The notes beneath the pieces were generated by a model. It searched no databases and was not told the origin of the DNA. It saw nothing but the letters and a program-made list of their open reading frames with translations. The position numbers and the translations under genes are program-made. This document shows positions 15,571 through 24,721 of a DNA stretch of 64,000 bases, piece by piece. The DNA lies in assembly GCF_017114995.1 (NCBI RefSeq), contig NZ_JABXKL010000039.1, forward strand, positions 1-64,000. The letters are read 5' to 3'. Each line of letters starts with the position of its first letter. The first letter of the stretch is position 1. Source of the DNA: Nostoc sp. NMS9. Lineage in GTDB: Bacteria; Cyanobacteriota; Cyanobacteriia; Cyanobacteriales; Nostocaceae.

Positions 15571-18500
15571 ATGTCTTTAGATTTAATTATGTCAGTTTTC
15601 AAATTATTAATTTATTTTGCTATAACAATGACCTCCAATCCTGAACAAGATTTGCCCTTATGTCGCGATGAAGAAAGTTTACTACGCCGCATTACAAACC
15701 GTATCCGACGAAGCTTAGAGTTAGAAGAAATTATCAAAGTGACAACGGTAGAGGTGCGATCACTATTAAAAACTGATCGAGTGATGATTTACAAATTTCA
15801 TCCTGATGGTAGTGGTCAAGTGATTGCTGAATCGATTAATAAAAATTGTTTGCCGTCGCTACTGGGATTAAATTTTCCCTACGATGACATCCCATCCTAT
15901 GCCCGTGAACTATTTATCAAATCACGGGTGCGTTCGGTTGTGAATGTTGATACTAAAGAGATTGGTCAAATTCATCTGCGTGATTTGGATAATGGAGAAA
16001 CGATATCAGAGGAGATTCGTTACCGCCCTGTAGACCCCTGTCATATTGAATATTTGACGGCAATGGGGGTAAAATCTTCCGTAGTAGCGCCTATTCTCTA
16101 TCAAGATCAACTTTGGGGGCTGCTGGTTTCTCATAATACTGAAGCGCGTTTGATTTCCGAATATGAACTAGAAGCAATACAAATGGTAGTCGAGCAGCTA
16201 TCAATGGCGATCGCTCAAAGTACCCTTCACACTCAAGTTCGCAAAACAGCCGAACGAGAAGCGATCGTTAACCGCATTGCTACCCTACTACATTCACTGC
16301 CGACAATTGTCTTACAGCCAGCTCTAGAAGCGGCTGTTGCTGCCTTTAATGGCGTTGGTGGCAGGCTTTGCATTAGAAATGAAGCTCTTGATTTCCACAA
16401 TGGCAACGTCACCAGCTTAACAGAATGCTTAATACCAGGAAATACTTGTATCAAGCTTTATATCTGTGGACAGCAACCTGTAATGCCAGAACAAACTATA
16501 TATCCACTAATCGAGCAGTATAGTATCTGGCACGAACACTACAAGTTTACTAACTACGATGTTTGGGCGATTGCAGATATATATAACACTCCTGGCTTGC
16601 GAAGTTTGCAAGTTGCTTTTCAACCAACTAAAATTCGCAGCGTGTTGATGATCCCACTCCAGTATCGTCAGCAGTTGTTGGGCTACTTAAGTATTTTCCG
16701 CAATGAAGTAGACATAGAAACTTTATGGGCGGGGCAGCATAACAGCGATCAAAGACAACTGTATGCCCGACGATCCTTTGAGGTTTGGCGCGAATCTAAA
16801 ACAGCACAAGCTCAAAAATGGACAATTGAAGAGATTGAATTGGCTAGAAACCTCAGTAAACACTTTGCTTCTGCAGTTCAGCAGTATGAACTACACCAAC
16901 AAGTACAAGTCTTCAATGAAAATTTAGAAAAACAAGTTAGAAGACGCACCGTTGAGTTACAACGCACAGCTGAACAAGAACAAGCTGTGTTTAAAGTTAT
17001 TGCTGAGATTCGAGAATCTTTGGACACAAATACTATTTTTCAAACCACAACTAAAGAAGTTTGTCAATTAATCAAAGCCGATCGCGTTTCTGTTTATCGT
17101 TTCGATTCTAATTGGGGTGGTGAATTTGTCGGGGATTTCGAGGCTGCTAGTCCATACTGGTCGAATGAGTCGGAACTAGGTATTAATACAATTTGGAATG
17201 ACACCTACTTACAAGATACACAGGGAGGACGCTACCGCAACAATGAAACATTTGCAGTCGATGACATCTACAAGATGGGGTTTGCTCAGTGTCATATCGA
17301 CAATCTAGAACAGTTTCAAATTCACGCTTTTGTGCTTGCGCCGATTTTTGTTGGGCAAAAACTTTGGGGTTTACTAGCAACTTATCAACACACTGGTCCT
17401 CGGCAATGGAAAGCTTCTGAAGTTAACTTTCTTAGTCAGATTGCCGCCCAAATGGGCGTAGCACTCCAGCAAGCTGATTTACTCTCTCAGACACAACAAC
17501 AGACATTAGATTTGCAACAAGCAGCAGAACAACAACGGGTATTGTTTGAAGTTGTGGCGAAAGTTAGGGAATCTCTTGACCTAGATGCGATTTTTCAGAC
17601 AACCACCCAAGAAATCTGTAAATCACTAGAAGCGGATCGAGTTGCAGTCTACCGCTTCGAGGCTGATTGGAGTGGTGAATATATCGCCGAGTTTGTGGTT
17701 GATAACTGGTTAAAGTTAGTAGGTTCAGATACCAAGACAGTTTGGCAAGATAGCTATTTACAGGAAACCCAAGGTGGGCGATATCGTCACAATGAAACCT
17801 TTGCAGTTGATGACATTTATGAAGCTGGTCACTCTCAATGCCATGTAGCAGTACTAGAGCAAATTCAAGCAAGGGCATATGCGATCGCACCTATATTTAT
17901 CGGGCAACAGCTATGGGGCTTATTAGCAGCTTACCAGAATTCTGCACCCCGCCATTGGGAAGCCTCAGAAATTAAATTTATTACTCAAATTGCCAATCAA
18001 CTTGGGGTTGCACTCCAACAAGCCCAATTACATAATCAAACCAAAGAGCAGACGCAAAAGCTAGCTCAAGCTTTGCATGATTTACAGCAAACTCAAACCC
18101 AACTGATCCAAACTGAGAAAATGTCCTCACTAGGTCAACTGGTAGCTGGTGTGGCTCACGAAATTAATAACCCCGTGAACTTCATTTATGGCAACATCAA
18201 TCATGTCAATGATTACACCCAAGATTTACTCAGTATACTAGAACTCTATTTACAAAATACCCCCAACCCTAGTCCTGAAATTAGCGATCGCGCCTTCGAG
18301 ATCGACTTAGAATTTATCATGGAGGATTTGCCCAAAACTCTATCTTCCATGAAAATTGGGGTCGATCGCATCCGGCAGATTGTCTTGGGTTTACGGAATT
18401 TCTCTCGCCTTGACGAAGCAGAAAAAAAACCAGTTGATATTCATGAGGGCATTGATAGCACCTTGCTAATTTTGCAGCATCGCTTAAAAGCAAAACCAGA

Positions 18501-18936
18501 AAGTCCGGCGATAAAATTAGTCAAAGAATATACTAACCTTCCTTTAGTAGAGTGCTATGCTGGCCCGCTAAATCAGGTATTTATGAATGTTTTAAGCAAT
18601 GCGATCGATGCTCTAGAAGATTACACGGAATCTCAATCAAAATCTCATAGCAGTCAAATTACTATCCGTACTGCTCTTGGAGAACTTGAAGGCAATGTCA
18701 AGAGTGTAGTCATTCGCATTGCAGACAATGGTTCAGGAATACCCGAAGCTCTCAGAGCAAGAATTTGCGATCCCTTTTTCACAACTAAGCCAGTGGGAAA
18801 AGGTACTGGCTTGGGGTTATCAATTAGTTACCAGATTGTCGTAGATAAACACGGTGGTGTGTTTAGATGTGATTCTCAGCTTGGGTTGGGTACAGAATTT
18901 TGGATTGAAATTCCGATTAAACAAATTAGCAAATAG
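15571..18936 (+). CDS. Multi-GAF phytochrome/cyanobacteriochrome-like histidine kinase
   Basis: 1121 aa. GAF1 (about 50-215) is phytochrome-like, with FPYDDIPSYAR and PVDPCHIEYLTAMGV; Cys157 sits where bilin-binding Cys-His pairs occur. A second GAF-like region (about 235-440) lacks this. GAF3 (about 480-640) has AQCHIDNLEQFQ (Cys574). GAF4 (about 660-825) has SQCHVAVLEQIQ (Cys757). The kinase core follows: GVAHEINNPVN (His863), N-box NVLSNAIDALE, DNGSGIPE and TGLGLSISYQIV. It could therefore bind up to three bilins and sense light quality; a partner response regulator is not adjacent. ATGs at 15589 and 15628 are alternative starts, and the last removes a hydrophobic leader of 19 residues. 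Confidence 0.85.
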   Translation: MSLDLIMSVFKLLIYFAITMTSNPEQDLPLCRDEESLLRRITNRIRRSLELEEIIKVTTVEVRSLLKTDRVMIYKFHPDGSGQVIAESINKNCLPSLLGLNFPYDDIPSYARELFIKSRVRSVVNVDTKEIGQIHLRDLDNGETISEEIRYRPVDPCHIEYLTAMGVKSSVVAPILYQDQLWGLLVSHNTEARLISEYELEAIQMVVEQLSMAIAQSTLHTQVRKTAEREAIVNRIATLLHSLPTIVLQPALEAAVAAFNGVGGRLCIRNEALDFHNGNVTSLTECLIPGNTCIKLYICGQQPVMPEQTIYPLIEQYSIWHEHYKFTNYDVWAIADIYNTPGLRSLQVAFQPTKIRSVLMIPLQYRQQLLGYLSIFRNEVDIETLWAGQHNSDQRQLYARRSFEVWRESKTAQAQKWTIEEIELARNLSKHFASAVQQYELHQQVQVFNENLEKQVRRRTVELQRTAEQEQAVFKVIAEIRESLDTNTIFQTTTKEVCQLIKADRVSVYRFDSNWGGEFVGDFEAASPYWSNESELGINTIWNDTYLQDTQGGRYRNNETFAVDDIYKMGFAQCHIDNLEQFQIHAFVLAPIFVGQKLWGLLATYQHTGPRQWKASEVNFLSQIAAQMGVALQQADLLSQTQQQTLDLQQAAEQQRVLFEVVAKVRESLDLDAIFQTTTQEICKSLEADRVAVYRFEADWSGEYIAEFVVDNWLKLVGSDTKTVWQDSYLQETQGGRYRHNETFAVDDIYEAGHSQCHVAVLEQIQARAYAIAPIFIGQQLWGLLAAYQNSAPRHWEASEIKFITQIANQLGVALQQAQLHNQTKEQTQKLAQALHDLQQTQTQLIQTEKMSSLGQLVAGVAHEINNPVNFIYGNINHVNDYTQDLLSILELYLQNTPNPSPEISDRAFEIDLEFIMEDLPKTLSSMKIGVDRIRQIVLGLRNFSRLDEAEKKPVDIHEGIDSTLLILQHRLKAKPESPAIKLVKEYTNLPLVECYAGPLNQVFMNVLSNAIDALEDYTESQSKSHSSQITIRTALGELEGNVKSVVIRIADNGSGIPEALRARICDPFFTTKPVGKGTGLGLSISYQIVVDKHGGVFRCDSQLGLGTEFWIEIPIKQISK

Positions 18937-19017
18937 CACCATCAACTCGCGTAGGTTGGCTATATAAATGACAGATTCTAAACTTAGCTAGATCATCGGT
19001 GAATGCCTATAACTAAT

Positions 19018-19585
19018 TTACTCCTTTAAAAGGATGACACTTAATCGTAAACCATCTGCTGCTCTTAAAATAATATAACCTTTTGTGTAAGTCAGAGTGG
19101 ATGTTGGTACTCCTTGGCGAGAGGGACGATCCCTTACCTGAAAAGTGCCCGAAATTTCCACTAACCGAACCTGTGTATTGATGAGTGGATGGTCTTCTCT
19201 TAGTGGCTCTAAACCTAGTTTTCGAGCTTCTTTATAACTCATTAAACTAGACTTTATAACTTTTGAGTTACTTGCGTTAAAGCGTTTTCCTATTACTATC
19301 TTGAGTGCTCTTTCAGCCGCCACTTGTTCACCGATATCTCCATTAGGATTCGCTGGAACTGAAAAATTTGGTAACGGCTCATTATTTACAGGAGGTAGTT
19401 GGCCTTTAGTATCTTCAGGATTTGGTACTGGTTCTGCGTTCATAGGTGAGACTTGAGAACTTGTCTGATTCTTTTGAGCTATTACTTGGCTCTCACATTG
19501 AAGATGTAAAAATTCCAATTGTAAATAAAACAATAGTTAGAATCGCTTTCCTGATAATAATCAGTTTACCTGAAATTATTAACAT
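19018..19585 (-). CDS. Exported protein with apparent frameshift in its signal peptide
   Basis: The main frame, readable from a TTG at 19533, encodes about 171 aa without recognised domain; its C-terminal half is well formed (TQVRLVEISGTFQVRDR, GYIILRAADGLRLSVI). In another frame, an ATG at 19585 starts MLIISGKLIIIRKAILTIVL plus FTIGIFTSSM and then stops. This is a perfect signal peptide whose continuation after removing one T around 19494-19498 joins ESQVIAQ in the main frame. I infer a single-base insertion (mutation or sequencing error) in an exported protein. If real, the protein is no longer exported. Confidence 0.6.
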
Positions 19586-19590
19586 TATTT

Positions 19591-19738
19591 ATGGCATTAC
19601 AGTTTCATCTGACAATGGTTGATTTTGCCGATTTTTATAGTCCGAATCGATGAACGCACTGGTAAAATTTACATTCTGGCTGGAGAGGAAACGGGTATAT
19701 TAATTACACGCGATGGCAGATGGAGATACGACGAATGA
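19591..19738 (+). pseudogene. DUF6888-like small gene, frameshifted
   Basis: The end of the gene reads IVRIDERTGKIYILAGEETG then ILITRDGRWRYDE, matching from memory the C-terminal half of DUF6888 proteins. The part before it, LTMVDFADFY, lies in another frame starting from the ATG at 19591. The two join if two bases are restored near 19636-19640. The stop overlaps the ATG of the next gene by 4 bp (ATGA), as expected of an old operon. It seems decayed by a 2-bp deletion, and the N-terminus may also be short. Confidence 0.5.
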
Positions 19739-19974
19739 CAAAACCCAACTTTGCGGCGATGAGCAAGTCTCAGTTGAAGGCTTATCTGTTAGAATATCGT
19801 AACGATACTGAGGCTTTTCACGCATTAATGGATAAAATTACATCTGAACCAAATCAGACGTTTTATACAGTTGAGGAAGTAGGAAAGTTACAGGAATTAA
19901 TTGAGGATAGACGACACTTTAAATCAGCGAACAGTGAACAGTTATCAGTTACTGATGAAGAGGTTGATAACTGA
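19735..19974 (+). CDS. DUF6887-like small protein
   Basis: 79 aa from the ATG at 19735, preferred over 19720 because it overlaps the preceding stop as ATGA and has GGAG nine bases upstream. MTKPNFAAMSKSQLKAYLLE followed by NDTEAFHALMDKI fits DUF6887, which in cyanobacteria often sits directly after DUF6888. The pair behaves like a two-gene module of unknown function (toxin-antitoxin has been an obvious guess, unproven). The first partner is broken here. Confidence 0.65.
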   Translation: MTKPNFAAMSKSQLKAYLLEYRNDTEAFHALMDKITSEPNQTFYTVEEVGKLQELIEDRRHFKSANSEQLSVTDEEVDN

Positions 19975-20086
19975 TATAGCAATGTCTGAGGACAAGCCGC
20001 TTCTCTACGAGACGCTCCGCGAATGCGTCTACGCTCATTTGTATGCAATACACTTTGACCTCACTTTTATTCCTCTCTCTTAAAAG

Positions 20087-20140
20087 GCTACGGTGTAGAC
20101 ACAAGTAGTTCTATAAGGGAAGGGTTGGGGTTAGGTCTGT
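20087..20140. repeat. Solo end of the 2125-2284 element family
   Basis: GCTACGGTGTAGACACAAGT is followed by TCTATAAGGGAAGGGTTGGG. The second part matches the flank right of the element at 2285-2310. This looks like a remnant left after internal loss. Upstream, 19995-20040 carries another dispersed repeat (TCTACGAGACGCTCCGCGAA). Confidence 0.45.
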
Positions 20141-20209
20141 ATTGAACTCAACTGACAAACGCTATAACTGATAACTGTTAAAGCATTTGTTGAGTTTATA
20201 CCATTTTTT

Positions 20210-21373
20210 TTAACTTCTAAGTTGCACAGGCATCGCTAAATAGGTCATTTTCAAACCACCCAATGGTGTAAAAATTACTGGAGTTAGGCTTTGATTTAAA
20301 TGCATTTGAATTTCGGAAGATGGTAACTCTTTTAAGCCTTCCATCAAATATTTAATGTTAAAGGCAATCTCAATATTTTCACCAGAAATTTGTGCTGGCA
20401 TCGACTCTCTACCACTGCCCACATCTTGAGCTTCACAAGATAAGGTAATTTCTTGAGCTTCGCTATCAATACTAATCTTGACAATATTGTTTTTCTGATC
20501 TGCTAATACAGCAATCCGCTCCAAAGTGCTGACGAATTGTCGCCGTTCAATTGTCACTTGTCGCTCAAATTGGCGCGGAATTAATTGCCGATAAGCAGGA
20601 TATTGCCCTTCTAATGTGCGACTAGTCAAGCGTTGATTTTGCCATGCAAACACAACTTGACCTTGATCGAAATATAAAGCTACAGCTTCATCTGATGAGG
20701 CGCTATGAGCTAACATTCGTTGGAGTTCGCGTAATGCTCTAGCTGGTACTGTTACTTCTACTTGACTAGTTCCGCCTAGAGGACGCTCGTTGCTAGTTTC
20801 TACTACTGCGAGGCGATGTCCGTCGGTAGCTGCAAATTCTAGGGTATCTTGTTTAACTGTTAAATGTACTCCTGTGAGTACTTGCTTGGTTTCATCAGCA
20901 CTGGTAGCAAATAATGAACCGCGTAATCCCTCAATTAATGCAGTGGTGGTGAGATGGATTACTTCTGTATTTTCAATTACAGGGAGTTCGGGAAATTCTT
21001 CCGGCCCCATTGCTCGGACTTGGTAATGTCCACTCTTAGGTGTGAGCGTGACAATTAAACCTTCTCCACCGGATGTTGCACCTGTGAGGGCTGATTCATC
21101 GTCTAGAGTGATTTCGCCTTCTGGAAGACGAGAGGTGATATCTACAAGTAACTTAGCAGGAAGTGCGATCGCACCACTTTGCCATACCTCTGCGTTAAAG
21201 CTGGTGCGGATTCCCAAGCTGAGATCGAAGGCTGTTAAGCTTACTTGGTTAGTTTCAGCATCCGCTTGTAACAGCACATTGGCAAGTACTGGATGAGTTG
21301 GCCGTGAAGGTACTGCACGACTAACGAGTGAGAGGTTTGTACTGAGATCGCTTTGGGAGCAAACTAATTTCAT
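20210..21373 (-). CDS. dnaN: DNA polymerase III sliding clamp (beta subunit)
   Basis: 387 aa, full length for a bacterial beta clamp. The start MKLVCSQSDLSTNLSLVSRA, the middle FATSADETKQVLTGVHL and the C-terminal PVIFTPLGGLKMTYLAMPVQ are typical of the three repeated clamp folds. It forms the ring dimer that tethers the replicative polymerase. It lies about 4.3 kb from the predicted origin and 4.6 kb from dnaA, in the same orientation, the space between being filled with accessory genes. Confidence 0.97.
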   Translation of the reverse strand: MKLVCSQSDLSTNLSLVSRAVPSRPTHPVLANVLLQADAETNQVSLTAFDLSLGIRTSFNAEVWQSGAIALPAKLLVDITSRLPEGEITLDDESALTGATSGGEGLIVTLTPKSGHYQVRAMGPEEFPELPVIENTEVIHLTTTALIEGLRGSLFATSADETKQVLTGVHLTVKQDTLEFAATDGHRLAVVETSNERPLGGTSQVEVTVPARALRELQRMLAHSASSDEAVALYFDQGQVVFAWQNQRLTSRTLEGQYPAYRQLIPRQFERQVTIERRQFVSTLERIAVLADQKNNIVKISIDSEAQEITLSCEAQDVGSGRESMPAQISGENIEIAFNIKYLMEGLKELPSSEIQMHLNQSLTPVIFTPLGGLKMTYLAMPVQLRS

Positions 21374-21442
21374 AAGTCAGATGCAGCTTGTGAAAGATAT
21401 CCTAACATCCTTATGTTTATAGGCGATCGCTGACGAAGTTGC

Positions 21443-21673
21443 TTAAGGGTAGAAAACTCGGTCTGACAAATTACCAACACTGAGCAAATGTTGGGGAATT
21501 CCTCCCATGCGTTCTAGAATGCTTTGCTCAGATGGCTGGCTTTGCTCACCATCAGATGTAGAATTTTTCTGATCCTGTCTACCTTTTATGAATAGCAAGA
21601 AGTCTAACACTTCTTCCACTAGAGAATCTGAAACTTGCTCAATTTCCTGAATAAGTTGCTCTCTGGCTGTCAT
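21443..21673 (-). CDS. DUF2281-like orphan antitoxin
   Basis: 76 aa. The N-terminus TAREQLIQEIEQVSDSLVEE followed by VLDFLLFIKGRQ is the usual DUF2281/VapB-type antitoxin helix pair. The tail is polar. No toxin gene follows before dnaN (69 bp further) or precedes it, so it is an orphan or belongs to another locus. Confidence 0.65.
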   Translation of the reverse strand: MTAREQLIQEIEQVSDSLVEEVLDFLLFIKGRQDQKNSTSDGEQSQPSEQSILERMGGIPQHLLSVGNLSDRVFYP

Positions 21674-21830
21674 AAATTATCTGCCTTAATACCAACAGGA
21701 CTTCATTTATCACATTAACAGGGTTCAAGGGAAGATTTATTGTTAGACAACAGGCAAAAGCGATGTCTACGACGGGCTACGCCTACGCTCCTATGCTTCA
21801 AACTGTAACAATTTAAACACTTGCAACTAA

Positions 21831-22024
21831 TACTCTTTTATATATAAGAAACCCTTAAACATTTCCAAAAAATATATAAGCAATTGCCGCAAAGGCTTAA
21901 TACTTTGCAACACATACTCTTTCATATATAAGAAACCCTTAAGTTTTTCCAAAAAATATATAAGCAGTTGCTGCAAAGGCTTAATACTTTGCAACACATA
22001 CTCTTCCATATATAAGAAATGCTT
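21831..22024. repeat. 84-bp tandem repeat, 2.3 copies
   Basis: Units start at 21831, 21915 and 21999 (the last partial). Each begins TACTCTT and contains ATATATAAGAAACCCTTAA and GCAAAGGCTTAATACTTTGC. Because 84 is a multiple of three, the minus strand stays open as a 28-residue repeat (EYVLQSIKPLRQLLIYFLE). I see no start signal for it and treat it as non-coding. The flanking parts 21720-21830 and 22060-22231 carry dispersed TCTACGACGGGCTACGCC-type repeats only. Confidence 0.75.
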
Positions 22025-22231
22025 AAATCACTGTAGCATTTGTTGTAACTAACTTATGAATTTATTTGCTACCTGAATATTAAAAATAATCTGCGTAAAA
22101 TTAACTAAGCTATGGGAGATACGATGTCTACTATGGGCTACGCCTACACAACTTATTTGTAGTATTTCCCGATGACATCAAATATGTTTTTGTATAAAAC
22201 AGTACTATTAACCTAGTAGCAGAGATGCATT

Positions 22232-22672
22232 ATGGCACGTCGTAAAAGAAATTCCAGCGTTTTAGAACGAGCCGATCGCCGAATTGAAAGTTTACAATCT
22301 ATCAGCGTACAACTTGACTTTGGGGAAGGACTGACTATACAAGCTTATAATATGACAATTAACGATCTCCGGTCTAAGCTTGCTGCTTACAACACTGCGT
22401 TATCTACCATTGACAAACTTACAGATGATGTGAATAACGCAGAACAGGCTGTAATAACCATGTCAGAAAAAATGTTACTAGGAGTTGGCAGCCGTTACGG
22501 TAAAACCAGCCAGGAATACGAGATGGCGGGTGGTGCGCGACGAGGTAATACCAAGAAGAAGCGAGGCGTAGTAGACAATTCCAAAGTCACCAATCCTTTA
22601 GCAGCGGATTCTGTTCAGCCTTCTTCTGTAAATGGATCTATGAATGGGGCTTCGGCTGCGATCGTCAGCTAG
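22232..22672 (+). CDS. Conserved cyanobacterial protein of unknown function
   Basis: 146 aa, basic N-terminus (MARRKRNSSVLERADRRIES), then a helical region with coiled-coil character (about 30-85, NDLRSKLAAYNTALSTIDKL), a basic patch GNTKKKRG near 110 and a low-complexity Ser/Asn tail. It is soluble and of no known family to me. ATG preceded by GCAGAG. Confidence 0.65.
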   Translation: MARRKRNSSVLERADRRIESLQSISVQLDFGEGLTIQAYNMTINDLRSKLAAYNTALSTIDKLTDDVNNAEQAVITMSEKMLLGVGSRYGKTSQEYEMAGGARRGNTKKKRGVVDNSKVTNPLAADSVQPSSVNGSMNGASAAIVS

Positions 22673-22727
22673 CTAAAATCCAATAGGGAACGGTACTAAG
22701 TTAAGCTGAACCGACACAAAATAACTA

Positions 22728-22838
22728 GTTCCCAGCCTAGAGGCTGGGAACCCATTCTGGGAGGCTCCGCCTCCAGTAGGCTTGACGAGAGGTTCTACCT
22801 CTCGGAATACATTCCCAGCTTGGAGGCTGGGAACGAGG
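22728..22838. repeat. Dispersed palindromic repeat (relative of MITE core)
   Basis: Two hairpins, TTCCCAGCCTAGAGGCTGGGAA and ATTCCCAGCTTGGAGGCTGG, flank CCTCCAGTAGGCTTGACGAG. The end GGCTGGGAACGAGGC matches the centre of the elements at 13494 and 49317. Confidence 0.6.
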
Positions 22839-22859
22839 CGAAAAAATTAAAGCTTTTTA

Positions 22860-22882
22860 ACCCGCGTAGGCGGGTTTTGTAT
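22860..22882 (+). terminator. Intrinsic terminator-like hairpin
   Basis: ACCCGC-GTAG-GCGGGT followed by TTTTGTATTT, about 190 bp after the gene ending at 22672. The following bases (GTAGCCGCGACTTCCAGTCG) are also part of a dispersed repeat, so the hairpin may be repeat-borne. Confidence 0.45.
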
Positions 22883-23008
22883 TTCGACTCCGCTCAACAC
22901 AAGTCTGTGTAGCCGCGACTTCCAGTCGCCCGGTGTAGTATGCAAACATACTATAATTTGTGAAAAGCCTAATTTATCCTACTCCTAAAGACGCAAGAGG
23001 TATCGTTG

Positions 23009-24622
23009 GTGTCGCTCAAAGTATTCTGTTCCTACTCTCACAACGACGAACCCCTGAAGGATGAACTAGCTAAACACCTGACTATGTTGGAACGGCAAGG
23101 TGTAATTTCAACTTGGCACGATCGCAAGATACCACCTGGAAGAGAATGGGATCAGCAGATTAATGAAAATTTGGATACAGCCGATATCATTCTATTGCTC
23201 GTCAGTTCAGACTTTATATATTCTAAATACTGCTGGGATATTGAAGTTACCAAAGCAATAGAACGCCACGAAGCTGGAGAGGCTTGCGTCATTCCAATTA
23301 TTCTGCGAAATGTTTCTTGGCAATCAGCACCATTTGCTAGACTACAAGCTCTGCCCAAAAATGCCCAACCTGTTAAGTCTTGGAATAATCAAGACGATGC
23401 ATTTACGAATGTAGCTGAAGGAATTAAATTTGCTGCTGAACAACTAATTAAGGAGCGTCAACAAAAACGGGAAATTAGGGAAGCCGCCATAGTTGAGTAT
23501 CGACAGAAGGCTGAAGAATTTGCGTCTGATGGGGAGATTTCTCTTGTAGAATCGGAAATATTGAAAGATTTACAGGAAAAGTTAGGATTAACAGATTTAG
23601 AAGCCAGTGCAATCCGAGAGAAAGCATTAGAGCCTTACGGTATATATAAGAAAAATATAGACAAATACAGGCTATTCTTGCCAGATTTTCTAGATCGACA
23701 TGGATATCCATTGGATGAAAAAGCTAAAAATGAATTAAAGAAATTACAACAATACTATGGACTTAGAGATGAAGATGTAGTTCGCTTAGAGAAAGAGCAA
23801 GAAGTAGAGTATCAAAAACGGCAAGCAGAAAAACTTCTGCAAGAACAGGAAGCAAAGCTTTTTACAGAAAATTTGGGCAATGGCGTAGTTCTGGAAATGG
23901 TTGCAATTCCTGGTGGGAAATTCTTAATGGGTTCCCCAGAGAATGAGCCAGAACGAGACAGTGATGAAAGTCCACAGCACCTTGTTATCATTCAACCCTT
24001 TTTCATGGGTAAATATCCAGTTACACAAAGCCAATGGGCTATTGTAGCCGGACTGAAAAAGGTAAATATTGATTTAAATCCCGAACCATCCAATTTCAAA
24101 GGTGATAATCGCCCTGTTGAACAAGTGTCTTGGGATGATGCAATTGAGTTTTGTGCCAGATTGTCTAAGAAGACTGGGAAAACCTATCGCTTGCCTAGTG
24201 AGGCAGAGTGGGAATATGCCTGTCGTGTGGGAACGACTACCCCATTTTATTTTGGTGAGACGATTACAACTGATTTGGCGAATTATGACGGTAACTATAC
24301 TTATGGTGCTGGGTCAAAGGGCGAATTTCGTCAGCAAACAACAGATGTCGGAAAGTTTCCACCAAATCCCTTTGGTTTATTTGATATGCATGGTAATATA
24401 TGGGAATGGTGTCAGGATGCTTGGCACGAAAATTATAATGGAGCACCAGCAGACGGTAGCCCCTGGATGAGTGAAAGTGATCTCCGGCTGCTGCGTGGTG
24501 GTTCGTGGAACTACAATTCGGGGTACTGCCGCTCGGCGGATCGCAACAGGAACGCGCGTTACGGTAGGTACGACCTCGTGGGTTTTCGGGTTGTGGTTGC
24601 GGCTCCCCTCAGGACTTATTAG
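23009..24622 (+). CDS. TIR - FGE-sulfatase protein, probable DGR target
   Basis: 537 aa from the GTG at 23009 (AAGAGG eight bases upstream; a TTG at 23006 is the alternative). Residues 1-135 are a TIR domain ([33 protein letters not shown] with the likely catalytic Glu79). A charged helical linker follows (about 140-285). From about 287 to the end is a formylglycine-generating-enzyme/C-type-lectin fold ([72 protein letters not shown]). The last 40 codons have the composition and layout of a DGR variable region. TIR domains usually cleave or modify NAD in conflict systems. The lectin-like end would be the diversified ligand-binding face (inference). Confidence 0.85.
   Translation: MSLKVFCSYSHNDEPLKDELAKHLTMLERQGVISTWHDRKIPPGREWDQQINENLDTADIILLLVSSDFIYSKYCWDIEVTKAIERHEAGEACVIPIILRNVSWQSAPFARLQALPKNAQPVKSWNNQDDAFTNVAEGIKFAAEQLIKERQQKREIREAAIVEYRQKAEEFASDGEISLVESEILKDLQEKLGLTDLEASAIREKALEPYGIYKKNIDKYRLFLPDFLDRHGYPLDEKAKNELKKLQQYYGLRDEDVVRLEKEQEVEYQKRQAEKLLQEQEAKLFTENLGNGVVLEMVAIPGGKFLMGSPENEPERDSDESPQHLVIIQPFFMGKYPVTQSQWAIVAGLKKVNIDLNPEPSNFKGDNRPVEQVSWDDAIEFCARLSKKTGKTYRLPSEAEWEYACRVGTTTPFYFGETITTDLANYDGNYTYGAGSKGEFRQQTTDVGKFPPNPFGLFDMHGNIWEWCQDAWHENYNGAPADGSPWMSESDLRLLRGGSWNYNSGYCRSADRNRNARYGRYDLVGFRVVVAAPLRTY
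24481..24605 (+). other. Candidate DGR variable region (VR) with IMH-like end
   Basis: The codons after LRGGSWN are dominated by NAC/NAT and AGG types (for example TAC GAC CTC at 24569-24577), as expected when AAC codons of a template repeat are mutated at adenines. The fixed framework (LRGGSWN..., CRSA, GFRVV) matches cyanobacterial DGR targets. The GC-rich end GGTTTTCGGGTTGTGGTTGC could be the initiation-of-mutagenic-homing site. No template repeat is found nearby. Confidence 0.6.
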
Positions 24623-24721
24623 CCCTTTACACTCTTGCTCTTTTGCACTCTTCGCTTTTTTCTTTTCCCTTCTTTTCTCTCTCGCGCTCTGCGCGATAAA
24701 ATTTTTTTAGCTAAATTTTGA

